Source of the DNA: an uncultured Prevotellaceae bacterium
Lineage (GTDB): Bacteria > Bacteroidota > Bacteroidia > Bacteroidales > Muribaculaceae
Reading direction: 5' to 3'
DNA length: 64,000 nt
Assembly: GCA_900318205.1 (NCBI GenBank)
Contig: ONJS01000010.1
Coordinates: forward strand, 20,933-84,932
In this document: piece after piece, positions 36,679 through 45,450 of the stretch
How positions within the stretch are numbered: the stretch's first letter is position 1
Layout of the letters: the number at the start of each line of letters is the position of its first letter
Notes under the pieces: generated by a model
What the model was told of the DNA's origin: nothing
The model's database searches: none
Seen by the model: the letters and a program-made list of their open reading frames with translations, nothing else
Position numbers and translations under genes: made by a program

Positions 36679-37485
36679 ATGAAATCAAGATTTCTTATCG
36701 TGATGATTGCAGCGGTCACGCTGTTGTCATGTACTTCGTCTAAGGATAACACGCTCGCCTATTTCCATAATTTGGGTGATGCGGCCAGTGGTGTTTTGCC
36801 CAATGTGCAGGGCAATTACCCTGTCAGGCTCCAGCCCGATGACGAGCTGGTCATCTCGGTGACATCGGCTGTCCCCGAGGCTACTGCCGTTTATAACGTG
36901 CCGATGAACAATCCCGCTACCCGTTCCGCTATTCTCACGGCAACAAATCCCCGCTCCCAGACCTATCTGGTCGATAGCCAGGGCTATATCATGATGCCCA
37001 AGCTGGGACGCATCGCTGTCGGCGGCAAGACCACCGAGGAGGTGAGGGAATGCATTACCGAGCTGGTGGCCAAGGATGTGAAGGACCCGTTCGTTCGCGT
37101 CGAGATTGTCAACTTCGGCATTGACGTGCTGGGCGAGGTGCGCAATCCTCACCGTGTGGTCACCGGGCAGCAGTGCTTCACTGTGCTCGACGCTCTGGCA
37201 GCGTGTGGCGACCTCACCGAGTATGGCAAACGTGACCGCGTCTATGTCATCCGCACCGAGGGGAACCAGCGCACTTATCATCGCCTGGACCTGACCAACA
37301 GCGAAGTCTTCAACTCTCCCTACTTCTACATGCAGCAGAATGATGTCGTGTATGTGGAACCTAACCAGATCCGCATCGACAATTCCAAGTATAACCAGAA
37401 CAATGCTTTCAAGCTCTCGGTCATCTCAACCATCGTGAGCAGTGTGTCGGTAGTCGCATCTCTCGTCATCGCTCTCGCAAGATAA
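36679..37485 (+). CDS. Wza-like polysaccharide export lipoprotein
   Basis: A 268-residue outer-membrane export protein. The lipobox LLSC (about Cys19) is followed by TSSKDN. The Poly_export domain begins at YPVRLQPDDELVISVTS (about 52-68), an SLBB domain covers about 140-225, and a C-terminal hydrophobic helix (about 245-268) would cross the outer membrane. It forms the exit pore for the polymer and works with the autokinase encoded 17 bp downstream. The short form with a single SLBB repeat is common in Bacteroidota. Confidence 0.9.
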   Translation: MKSRFLIVMIAAVTLLSCTSSKDNTLAYFHNLGDAASGVLPNVQGNYPVRLQPDDELVISVTSAVPEATAVYNVPMNNPATRSAILTATNPRSQTYLVDSQGYIMMPKLGRIAVGGKTTEEVRECITELVAKDVKDPFVRVEIVNFGIDVLGEVRNPHRVVTGQQCFTVLDALAACGDLTEYGKRDRVYVIRTEGNQRTYHRLDLTNSEVFNSPYFYMQQNDVVYVEPNQIRIDNSKYNQNNAFKLSVISTIVSSVSVVASLVIALAR

Positions 37486-37502
37486 TTTATTAAGAATCTG
37501 AC

Positions 37503-39833
37503 ATGGCAAAATTCAATACACCTCCCACTGCTCAGCAAGAGGAGCAGATTATTGACTTCAGTGCATTCGTGCGCAAGTACAAGCGTTATTGGTGGCTCTT
37601 CCTGCTGTCGCTGATTGCTTGTATCTCGCTGGCTTTTCTCTACTTGAGATCTGCCCAGCGCGTCTATAATGTCAAGTCTGTCGTGCTGATTTCTCAGGAT
37701 GACAATGGCAATGGTGCCGGCACCAACCTGCTCAAGAGCATGAAACTCATGGGGCAGGGTAGCAAGGTGGACGACGAGATGGTTGTTTTCTCGTCACAGG
37801 AATTGTGCACCCAGGTAGTTAAGCAGCTCAAGCTCAACCGCACCTATATCGAGGACAAGGGCTGGTTCAAGGCCGACAGGGACCACTACAACAGCTCGCC
37901 TGTCGAGATTGTTGCTCCCGAGGAGTTTTTTGATACCTTGACTACCTCCTTGAAGTTCAAGATTGACATTGACAAGAACGGACTGGTGGATATTGAATCC
38001 AAGTTCCGCAAGAAAAAAATGGTTGACGTCAAGGATGCTACCTTGCCCGTCACTGTCAAGACGCCCTTCGGTGTATTCGCTTTCCAGGCTTCGGACAGTT
38101 TCAAGCCGGGTAAAGAGCGTCACCTCACGGCAAGCGTTTACGGTAACCAGTTCCGTGGTGAGCAGTTGAACCGTCGCGTGAAGATTAAACTCGCCACCAA
38201 GAAGTCCAATGGCATCAACTTGTCGATTGCCGAGACCAACAAGGCACGAGGCATCGACATCCTCAACAGGCTCATGGACCTGTACAACGAGCGTGGACAG
38301 CGCGAGAAGGACGAGGAGGCCATCAATACCGCCAAGTTCATTGACGAGCGACTGGCGCTCATCTACAAGGGATTGGCTGGCAGCGAGGCCGATATCGAGG
38401 CCTTCAGGCGCAGGAACAACATGATCAATTATGAGGTGCAGGTCAAGAGTGCCATGGCCAAGCAGGAACTCGCCGACAATGCCATCATCAAGCTGGAAAC
38501 CAATAAGCAGCTGCTGGGTATGTTGAGGGACTTCCTGACCGACCCCAAGAACAAGCATTCCTATATCCCCTTTGACGTGGACTCCAGTGCCGCCTCGGGC
38601 TCCATCAAGGCATATAACAACTTGCTGACCAAGCGTCAGGAACTGGAGCAGTCGGCCAAGGGAGACAATATGGCCCTCAAGCAGATTGACGAGCAGATGG
38701 AGAGCCTGCACGGGAATATCCTGAAAGGTGTCAACACCTCTATCAAGGGAATCAACATGCAGCTCAACAAGGCGCAAGGCCGTACCAACTCGGTCAACAA
38801 TGATATGAGCAAAGTGCCCTCGGTGGAACGTGAGGCTCAAGACCTGTATCGCCAGCAAGCCATCCAGAATACCCTCTACACCTTCCTGTTGCAGAAGCGT
38901 GAGGAGAACTCGCTGGTGCTGGCGGCTACTACCCCCAAGGGCAAGATTGTCGATCATGCCTATGCCCAGCATTCGCCCATCAGCCCCAACAAGATGATGG
39001 CTCTGGCGCTGGCTCTGATGGCAGGCCTGATGCTGCCCCTGTTGCTGGTTTACTTGAAAGACCTCTTCACCACCAAGTTTGCCAACCAGGAAGAACTTGA
39101 GGAAATCACTCAGGTGCCCTTCATCGGTCATATCCACCACAACCGCCACAAGACTCCGCTCGTGGTCAAGGACGGCAAGACATCATCCATTGTCGAGCTG
39201 TTCCGCTACATCCGCAACAACCTGCAGTTCCTGCTCAACAAGGAGGAGGACAAGGTCATCCTGGTCACCAGCAGCGTCAGCGGCGAGGGCAAGTCATTCA
39301 TCAGCACCAATATCGCTTCGTCGTTTGCTCTGTTGGGTAAGCGTGTGGCCCTCGTGGGTATGGATATCCGTTCACCCAAGCTGGCCCAGATGCTTGAACT
39401 CAACGAGATGCCTGGTGTGACCTCTTACCTCTCGCGTGGCGATGTCACCCTTGAACAGATTGCACAGCCGTGCAAGGAGGTTAAGGGTATGGACGTCTTC
39501 GTCGGTGGTGCCATCCCGCCCAACCCCTCGGAGTTGTTGCTGGGTGACCGCGTGAAAGACTTCTTCCGCGACCTACGTGAACGTTATGACGTGATTATCG
39601 TGGATTCGGCACCGGTTGCACAGGTGAGCGACAGCTTTGCCCTGGACAAGTACAGCAACGCCACGGTCTATGTCACCCGTGCCAACTACACCCACCGCAA
39701 CTTTGTCAAGTTCATGAACCGCATTGCCGCCAACAAGCAGCTCAAGAACATGTGCGTTGTCCTCAACGACACCAAGCCCTCGGGCGACAACACCTACGGC
39801 TACGGCATCAGCAATACCAACAATAACGGGTAA
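37503..39833 (+). CDS. Wzc-like polysaccharide co-polymerase with tyrosine autokinase (BY-kinase)
   Basis: A 776-residue inner-membrane protein that controls chain length and export. The Wzz domain starts after about residue 20 with FVRKYKRYWWLFLLSLIACISLAFLYL (TM1); a long coiled-coil periplasmic part reaches TM2 near 500-520. The C-terminal kinase has a Walker A-like SSVSGEGKS (about 590-598), Walker A' VGMDIRSP (about 617-624) and Walker B IIVDSAPV (about 696-703). The tail is short with only two Tyr (NTYGYG), fewer than the Tyr cluster of E. coli Wzc. It sits between the export lipoprotein and polymerase genes. Confidence 0.92.
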   Translation: MAKFNTPPTAQQEEQIIDFSAFVRKYKRYWWLFLLSLIACISLAFLYLRSAQRVYNVKSVVLISQDDNGNGAGTNLLKSMKLMGQGSKVDDEMVVFSSQELCTQVVKQLKLNRTYIEDKGWFKADRDHYNSSPVEIVAPEEFFDTLTTSLKFKIDIDKNGLVDIESKFRKKKMVDVKDATLPVTVKTPFGVFAFQASDSFKPGKERHLTASVYGNQFRGEQLNRRVKIKLATKKSNGINLSIAETNKARGIDILNRLMDLYNERGQREKDEEAINTAKFIDERLALIYKGLAGSEADIEAFRRRNNMINYEVQVKSAMAKQELADNAIIKLETNKQLLGMLRDFLTDPKNKHSYIPFDVDSSAASGSIKAYNNLLTKRQELEQSAKGDNMALKQIDEQMESLHGNILKGVNTSIKGINMQLNKAQGRTNSVNNDMSKVPSVEREAQDLYRQQAIQNTLYTFLLQKREENSLVLAATTPKGKIVDHAYAQHSPISPNKMMALALALMAGLMLPLLLVYLKDLFTTKFANQEELEEITQVPFIGHIHHNRHKTPLVVKDGKTSSIVELFRYIRNNLQFLLNKEEDKVILVTSSVSGEGKSFISTNIASSFALLGKRVALVGMDIRSPKLAQMLELNEMPGVTSYLSRGDVTLEQIAQPCKEVKGMDVFVGGAIPPNPSELLLGDRVKDFFRDLRERYDVIIVDSAPVAQVSDSFALDKYSNATVYVTRANYTHRNFVKFMNRIAANKQLKNMCVVLNDTKPSGDNTYGYGISNTNNNG

Positions 39834-39862
39834 TCACCCGCTGCCATTCTGATTGCTTCAAG

Positions 39863-41341
39863 ATGGATCGTGTCCTTATATTGGCGACCTTAGCTTTCGC
39901 ATTAGTGTTTTTCCTTGTGCGGGCAAGCGCTCGTTTGACCAAGGTGCGCCTCTATGAGATCATCATTGCCATCTATACCTTTTCGTGCTGCTTCACGCGC
40001 CTGTATGTGCCTGTCCTCAAGGCGGCTACCGAGACCGAAGGCTCCTTTGGCGCCAGTTTGGCGGTGTGGCCGTTCTATGGGCTGTCACTGGTGCTGATCT
40101 GGATCATTGCCCGCGAGAAACAGTGGCGCATCCGTCGCCCGAACATCTGGTTGTTTTTCGTATTCACGGGCTATGCCATCTATACACTGGCCAACCCCTA
40201 CGATGTCTCTCGTTTACAGACTGTTGTAGCGGTATTCTATCTGCTGTCGTTTGCCATTTTCATGTATCTGTTTGCCAACAGTTTCACGGTAAAGAACCTT
40301 GTTGACGGCATTTTCATGGGGCTTGCGGCAACGGTCGTGCTGCATTTCCTCCTGGCCATTATGTACCCTGTCCTGGATATGGAGATGGCCATCAAGCTGT
40401 TTGACAGTGATGCTGCCAACCGCAGCGATGACCGTGCGGGAGCAGTGGGCACGATGGGTCACCCCAACGTGCTGGGAACCTATGTCTCTTATTATTTCTG
40501 TTTCTTTGTCGGTTGCTTCATTACCGCCTACAAGCGGCGCACCAGCGCTGTGCTGGCTGCCATGGCATTCATTGTCATCATCCTGAGTGCAAGCCGCAGC
40601 GCACTGGCTTCGGCGGTATTAGCCATGCTGGCAATCGTGGTATTCTATGTGTATCGCCGTTACAAGCTGCTGAGTTTCCAGAGCATCCTCAAGGGTATCG
40701 TCCCGCTGGGCATCATCATTGCCTTGCTGCTCACGGGTCCCCTGAGCTTCCTGTTCAGTGATACCGACAATCTTGACGAGATGACCACCTCGCGACTCAT
40801 GCACTACTATTGCGGCTATGAGATTTTCCAGGATCATCCCTTGGTGGGCGTGGGATTGAATGACCACTTGAATTATCTTGTCGAGAACGGCTCGGCGATG
40901 ATGTTTGAGCAGATTTTTGATGCAGCCGACATCTATCAGCCCGAGGAGTTCATGTTCTCCAATCCCATCCACAACATCTGGATTATCCTGATTACCGAGT
41001 TGGGCCTCATCGGCTTTATTCCTATCCTGTGCTTTGTGTTCTGGTATATCGGGACCTTCAAGCGGCGAACCCGCATGTCGCAGAACCGTTATTACAACAT
41101 CTTGAACATATCAGGCTTGGGTGTGATTTTCTGTCTGCTGGTGCAGGGAAACAGTGACTGGGCCCCGTTGACGCCGCAGGTCTTGAACCTCTCGCTCATG
41201 TTCATAGGCCTGTCGCTCAACCGCCACTTTGCTGCCGAGGTGCATCCCGAGTTTGAGTCGGTCGAGGCTTCCAAGCGGCATCTGATTGAACAGCAAGAAC
41301 AAGAAGAGCAGCAGGAAGTAAACACCGCTCAGCTGGCATGA
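39863..41341 (+). CDS. O-antigen ligase/polymerase family protein (Wzy-like)
   Basis: A 492-residue membrane protein with about 11 hydrophobic helices. The periplasmic loop segment SRLMHYYCGYEIFQDHPLVGVGLNDHLNY matches the Wzy_C (O-antigen ligase) signature, and NPIHNIWIILITELGLIGF follows it. It would polymerise the repeat units of the exopolysaccharide. The C-terminal tail is rich in Gln and Glu (EQQEQEEQQE). The stop overlaps the next start (ATGA), coupling it to the glycosyltransferase. Confidence 0.85.
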   Translation: MDRVLILATLAFALVFFLVRASARLTKVRLYEIIIAIYTFSCCFTRLYVPVLKAATETEGSFGASLAVWPFYGLSLVLIWIIAREKQWRIRRPNIWLFFVFTGYAIYTLANPYDVSRLQTVVAVFYLLSFAIFMYLFANSFTVKNLVDGIFMGLAATVVLHFLLAIMYPVLDMEMAIKLFDSDAANRSDDRAGAVGTMGHPNVLGTYVSYYFCFFVGCFITAYKRRTSAVLAAMAFIVIILSASRSALASAVLAMLAIVVFYVYRRYKLLSFQSILKGIVPLGIIIALLLTGPLSFLFSDTDNLDEMTTSRLMHYYCGYEIFQDHPLVGVGLNDHLNYLVENGSAMMFEQIFDAADIYQPEEFMFSNPIHNIWIILITELGLIGFIPILCFVFWYIGTFKRRTRMSQNRYYNILNISGLGVIFCLLVQGNSDWAPLTPQVLNLSLMFIGLSLNRHFAAEVHPEFESVEASKRHLIEQQEQEEQQEVNTAQLA

Positions 41342-42459
41342 GAAAACCTTCACACCATATCCTGTTTATCGCTACCGAGTATGCCGCCGGCATGAGACCC
41401 TATGCCAGCGCCATCATCCACTCGTTGTGGCAACAGGGTGACCATGTGCTCATTGTTGCCAAGGAGGACAGCGTCAAGCGCGATATGGATGACCTGCCGG
41501 GCGACAGTGTCACGTGGGTGGATTACCCGACCGCCAAACTACAGAAACTGGCTTTCAGGTTCCGTCCGTCCCGATTGATGGAATGTATTGAGCAACTGGT
41601 CACCGAGCAGGGTATCCGGCTCATTTATTGCCTCACCGGTGAACTCATCCTTGTCAACTGTATCAAGCGCTTGCAGCGCATGGTGCCTGTCCTCTATACC
41701 GTCCATGACGCCGTGGGCCACGATTCCAAGTTCGAGGGGGTGGTGACATGGCTCAAGCACAAGGTGCTGATTGCCGGTCCCCAGCGGCGGCTCATCAAGC
41801 ACACGCGGTATCAGATCACCAACAGCAAGTCCCAGCAGCAACTGGTCAAGGAACTGTATCCCTATCACAAAGTCTTTTATGCTCCGTTCCCCACGCTGGT
41901 CACCGATGAGATTGCCCGTGGCGATGCAAGGGTAGCAGAGTTGGCTGATGTCACTGACGGGTATATCCTGTTTTTCGGCAACCTGCAGCTTTATAAGGGC
42001 ATCCACTTGCTCTATGACGCCTATCTGTCACATCCCGAGTTACGGGAGCACCCCTTGGTCATCGCTGGTTCCGGTTATATCTATTTCAAGCGCCGTGACG
42101 ATGAATCGGGGGTCACGTTTATCAACCGTTATGTCGATGATGCCGAGGTCAAAGACCTGTTCTCGCGTGCATCGGTCGTCGTTTATCCCTATGTTTCCGC
42201 CACCCAGAGTGGTGTGGTGAGCATCGCTTCCTATTACGGCAAGCCCGTGGTGCTCAGCGATGTGCCCTATTTCAAGCAGACCTGTGAAGGCTATGAGGGC
42301 GTTGAGTTCTTTACGGCTGGGGACAGCGAGGCGCTTGCAGCCGCCATCAGTCGCTCATTGCAGTCACTTGCCACAACCAGTGACCTTTACAGCAGGGAGT
42401 ATGCTCCCCAGGCCATGCGCGATGCCCTGGAAGGCATTTTCTCTACCATTCTTGACTGA
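41338..42459 (+). CDS. Glycosyltransferase, GT-B fold (GT4-like)
   Basis: A 373-residue cytosolic protein. The N-terminal Rossmann half (HHILFIATEYAAGMRPYASAIIHSLWQQGDHVLIVAKED) and C-terminal donor half (FFGNLQLYKGIHLLYDAY; VVVYPYVSATQSGVVSIASYYGKPVVLSDVPYF) fit GT4-type enzymes. The usual E-x7-E of GT4 is not conserved: the first position is occupied by the TQSG segment. This is known for some subfamilies. Donor and acceptor are unknown. It overlaps the polymerase gene by 4 bp. Confidence 0.82.
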   Translation: MRKPSHHILFIATEYAAGMRPYASAIIHSLWQQGDHVLIVAKEDSVKRDMDDLPGDSVTWVDYPTAKLQKLAFRFRPSRLMECIEQLVTEQGIRLIYCLTGELILVNCIKRLQRMVPVLYTVHDAVGHDSKFEGVVTWLKHKVLIAGPQRRLIKHTRYQITNSKSQQQLVKELYPYHKVFYAPFPTLVTDEIARGDARVAELADVTDGYILFFGNLQLYKGIHLLYDAYLSHPELREHPLVIAGSGYIYFKRRDDESGVTFINRYVDDAEVKDLFSRASVVVYPYVSATQSGVVSIASYYGKPVVLSDVPYFKQTCEGYEGVEFFTAGDSEALAAAISRSLQSLATTSDLYSREYAPQAMRDALEGIFSTILD

Positions 42460-42482
42460 TTCTTGAAACTTGTTTGGCGTGA

Positions 42483-42514
42483 TTTGTCACATTCAAGAAT
42501 AAACACTATCTTTG
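42483..42514 (+). promoter_or_regulatory. Promoter of the beta-helix protein gene
   Basis: TTTG at 42483-42486 and TATCTTTG at 42507-42514 with 20-bp spacing, a good Bacteroidota promoter inside the exopolysaccharide cluster. Confidence 0.65.
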
Positions 42515-42542
42515 TCACCGAGTCTAACGGAAAAAGAATGAA

Positions 42543-44243
42543 ATGACTATGAAACAGTTCTTGAAATACATGTGTCTTGTCATGCTCATCGGCATGGCTG
42601 CGGTGACTGGCCAAGCCCGTGTCATCAATATAGACGTCAATACTGTTAAGACCGACTTGGTTAAAAACCTGCGTGAGCGATGTGCACGAGCAGCATATAC
42701 CGATACCGTGGTACTCAACTTCGGCAAGGGTGAATATGTCATTGACGGTACGATTGAGTGTAAATGTAATGTGATTATCAAGGGCCTTGGTAGCGACAAG
42801 ACGACGATTGTGTTCAACCAAGGTCAAGACCGTAATGGCTTCAAGGCTTATACGTCTGATGCTTTTTTCAAGATTGTCGGCAAACCGAGTCAGCAGATTG
42901 CCGTTTCGATTACCGACATCGGTTTCGGCATCAAGAAGCATGAGGGCATCTGGTGGACAGAGCGTGAACGCTATGCCGTGAAAATCTACCACGCTAATCG
43001 TGTGGATGTGCATAATGTGGATAGTTACCTGACCGATGCCTATATCACCAACCTGGACCTGCATGTGTGCTCTAATGTGAGCATAACAGATTGTGTATTT
43101 ACCAATTATAACAACTGCGAGACCGGCGGGTGCTTGTGGATAAGGGGCGAAATGCACAATATCACAGTCAAGCGCAACAAGTTCTATAAATACGGTAAAG
43201 ACGAGACCCTCGCCATTTATGACCGACTCGTTGACCACACCAAGGAGTATGTGCGAGGTGTGGCAAACCGCACCAACATCTTTGTGGAGGACAATGAGTT
43301 CCACTATGGCGGCTATCCGGGCAAGAAACTGGACCCTGAGGCTAATTGCGGTATGATTTTTTCGCTCTTTACCGAGAGCAACAAGAGCAAGGACAGGTGT
43401 ACAACCCGTAACTTCCATTTAAGGAACAACAAGTTCTATGTCGATGAAGTGACAACACGTTGCATCTTTATCGGCTTTAATCCTGCCGACTGGCATGAGG
43501 ATATCTCTGTTGAGAACAATCAGATTATCAACACTGCCATCAAGCGTGACTATAGGTTCTACCATCAGGATATTGAAGTGCATGATGACAGCTCCTGCCC
43601 TGATACTATTCGCATTCTGAACAATACCGTCAGGAATGAGAATGTGGTCATCAATCCCAGTGGCAGCAGCGCTTACACGTTCTTGCGTGTTCATGGCGGC
43701 AATCTTCTGGTTCAGGGTAACAAGGTCGTGAATAGCGCCATGTACAATCCTGCTAACGGTAAAGCCGCTGGCGTGCGTGTGTTGTGGTGTGGCGCTGAGG
43801 GTGGAGACATCACGATGAGGGATAATGTATTCAAAGGAGTATATTATACCGGATTCTTCAGCTCCAGCAAGGGAGCCGACCTTGTGACGTTCAACGCCCG
43901 CAACAATTACTTCTCGGGTGATACACGCATCTACTGCAATAACATCAAGCAGGTGCGCATCAATTTCACTAACAATACACTGGTCAGCGATAATCTGAAT
44001 TTCTTCTTGGAGGAATTTGCCAATAAGGGCACTGTCGTTTTCAACAATAACGATGTTACGGTGAAAGATGGCAAGGGCCAGTTCATGACCCATTGGTCAA
44101 AAGGCTCGTCAAACAAGATGCGTTTTGATCAGTTGGAAGTCAGGGACAACGTCATTCGTGGCATCAAGAGCGAAAGTGACTTGTTCCGTAATGTCACTAA
44201 TGTAAAGAAGCGCAAGGTTTCCAACAACAGGATATCCCGTTGA
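42543..44243 (+). CDS. Secreted right-handed parallel beta-helix protein
   Basis: A 566-residue protein with a signal peptide (MKQFLKYMCLVMLIGMAAVTGQA) that starts either at 42543 or at the second ATG, 42549. From about residue 55 on it shows repeated short beta-strand units rich in Asn (for example NVSITDCVFTNYNNCETGGCLW and NITVKRNKFYKYGKDETLAIYDR), typical of pectate-lyase-like solenoids. Such folds bind or cut acidic polysaccharides or epimerise their sugars; in export clusters they may be lyases or epimerases of the polymer. No catalytic residues can be assigned with confidence. It has its own promoter between two glycosyltransferase genes. Confidence 0.75.
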   Translation: MTMKQFLKYMCLVMLIGMAAVTGQARVINIDVNTVKTDLVKNLRERCARAAYTDTVVLNFGKGEYVIDGTIECKCNVIIKGLGSDKTTIVFNQGQDRNGFKAYTSDAFFKIVGKPSQQIAVSITDIGFGIKKHEGIWWTERERYAVKIYHANRVDVHNVDSYLTDAYITNLDLHVCSNVSITDCVFTNYNNCETGGCLWIRGEMHNITVKRNKFYKYGKDETLAIYDRLVDHTKEYVRGVANRTNIFVEDNEFHYGGYPGKKLDPEANCGMIFSLFTESNKSKDRCTTRNFHLRNNKFYVDEVTTRCIFIGFNPADWHEDISVENNQIINTAIKRDYRFYHQDIEVHDDSSCPDTIRILNNTVRNENVVINPSGSSAYTFLRVHGGNLLVQGNKVVNSAMYNPANGKAAGVRVLWCGAEGGDITMRDNVFKGVYYTGFFSSSKGADLVTFNARNNYFSGDTRIYCNNIKQVRINFTNNTLVSDNLNFFLEEFANKGTVVFNNNDVTVKDGKGQFMTHWSKGSSNKMRFDQLEVRDNVIRGIKSESDLFRNVTNVKKRKVSNNRISR

Positions 44244-44259
44244 CTTGGATCATATCACG

Positions 44260-45354
44260 ATGAAGATACTCATTATTAACTGCATACTCTCGACTGCCGA
44301 GAAAGGGGTCATCACTCCCAAAAAATCCATTTGGGACTGCATGATTAGCACCTTTGCGCGCGGCTTCATTGAGCTGGGACACAATGTCACCCTGCTCGCT
44401 TCGGAGGAATTCCGCCCTACCAGCGAGGAGTCCTTGCCATTTGAGGTCGTTTATTTCCCTTCTCGATGGCCCAAGGTCTTCAAGCCTGACTTGTTGCCTT
44501 GGCCCAAGGGTATGCACCGATGGCTCAAACAGCATGTGGGGGCTTATGACCTGGTGATTGCCAGTGAATCGTTCCAGATACCGACCCTGATGGCATCACG
44601 CGTTTGTGCGTCCAAGTTGCTCATCTGGCAAGAGATGGTACGCCATCAGCGTTTGCTGTTCAAGTTGCCGTCCCGCCTCTGGTACAATGTCATCGTCCCG
44701 CTGTTCATGCGTGGTGTGACCGTTGTGCCGCGCAGCGAGCCCGCCAAGCAGTTCATCAGTCAGTATAGCCGACGTGTGAGCAACGTGATTGTCGATCACG
44801 GCACTGACGCCGCCGTGCTTCATCCTTGCGAGGAACACGACAAAGCCTTTATTGTCATTGCACGCCTGGTGCCTGGCAAGAACATAGACCGCATCATCAC
44901 CAAGTTCAGCCGCTTGGTGGCTCTTGAGCAGTACAGCGATTACCGCCTGGACATCATCGGTGACGGCGATCAACGTCAGCAGCTTGAGTCGATGGTGGAG
45001 AAACTCGGTCTTCAGCAGCAAGTCGTTTTTCATGGTTTCCGCACGCATGAGCAACTCGCCGAACCCTTGAGACGCGCTATTGCCCTGCTGGTGGATACCA
45101 GTAATGACCTGAACATGCTCACCACTGCCGAGGCCATTACCAGCGGCACGCCGGTAGTGACCAATACCGTGCCGTCTTCTGCCCCGTTTATCGCAGCCAG
45201 AGGCCTTGGCATCGTGCGTGACGATTGGGACGAGAACGACCTGATGGATGTCATCGCGGACTATGACAAGATGCACGAGGCCTGCGTCAAAGAGGGTAAG
45301 GAATTGACCAACGTGGCTTGTGCCCGCAAGATGATCAGTATCAAGGGACTTTAA
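44260..45354 (+). CDS. Glycosyltransferase, GT4-like
   Basis: A 364-residue GT-B enzyme from the ATG at 44260 (MKILIINCILSTAEKGVITPKKSIW), 16 bp after the preceding stop; the frame opens upstream to a TTG at 44245 that is less likely. The donor half has FIVIARLVPGKNIDRIITKF, DYRLDIIGDGDQRQQLESMV and LLVDTSNDLNMLTTAEAITSGTPVVTNTVP. One Glu of the E-x7-E pair (AEAI) is present, while the first position is Asn/Asp. Likely a sugar-adding step of the exopolysaccharide; specificity unknown. Confidence 0.82.
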   Translation: MKILIINCILSTAEKGVITPKKSIWDCMISTFARGFIELGHNVTLLASEEFRPTSEESLPFEVVYFPSRWPKVFKPDLLPWPKGMHRWLKQHVGAYDLVIASESFQIPTLMASRVCASKLLIWQEMVRHQRLLFKLPSRLWYNVIVPLFMRGVTVVPRSEPAKQFISQYSRRVSNVIVDHGTDAAVLHPCEEHDKAFIVIARLVPGKNIDRIITKFSRLVALEQYSDYRLDIIGDGDQRQQLESMVEKLGLQQQVVFHGFRTHEQLAEPLRRAIALLVDTSNDLNMLTTAEAITSGTPVVTNTVPSSAPFIAARGLGIVRDDWDENDLMDVIADYDKMHEACVKEGKELTNVACARKMISIKGL

Positions 45355-45450
45355 TTGATTGCCTTATCTTCCATCGATTACTTAATCAATCAACAATAAT
45401 ACGGTTAAAAATCCGTTTCATTTATAGACCGACCTTAACAAACCCAAATC

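Noticed and set aside
41338-42459. Inactive glycosyltransferase because of the missing E-x7-E
   Set aside because: Several GT-B subfamilies lack the first Glu yet are active, and the rest of the fold is intact, so inactivity is not supported.
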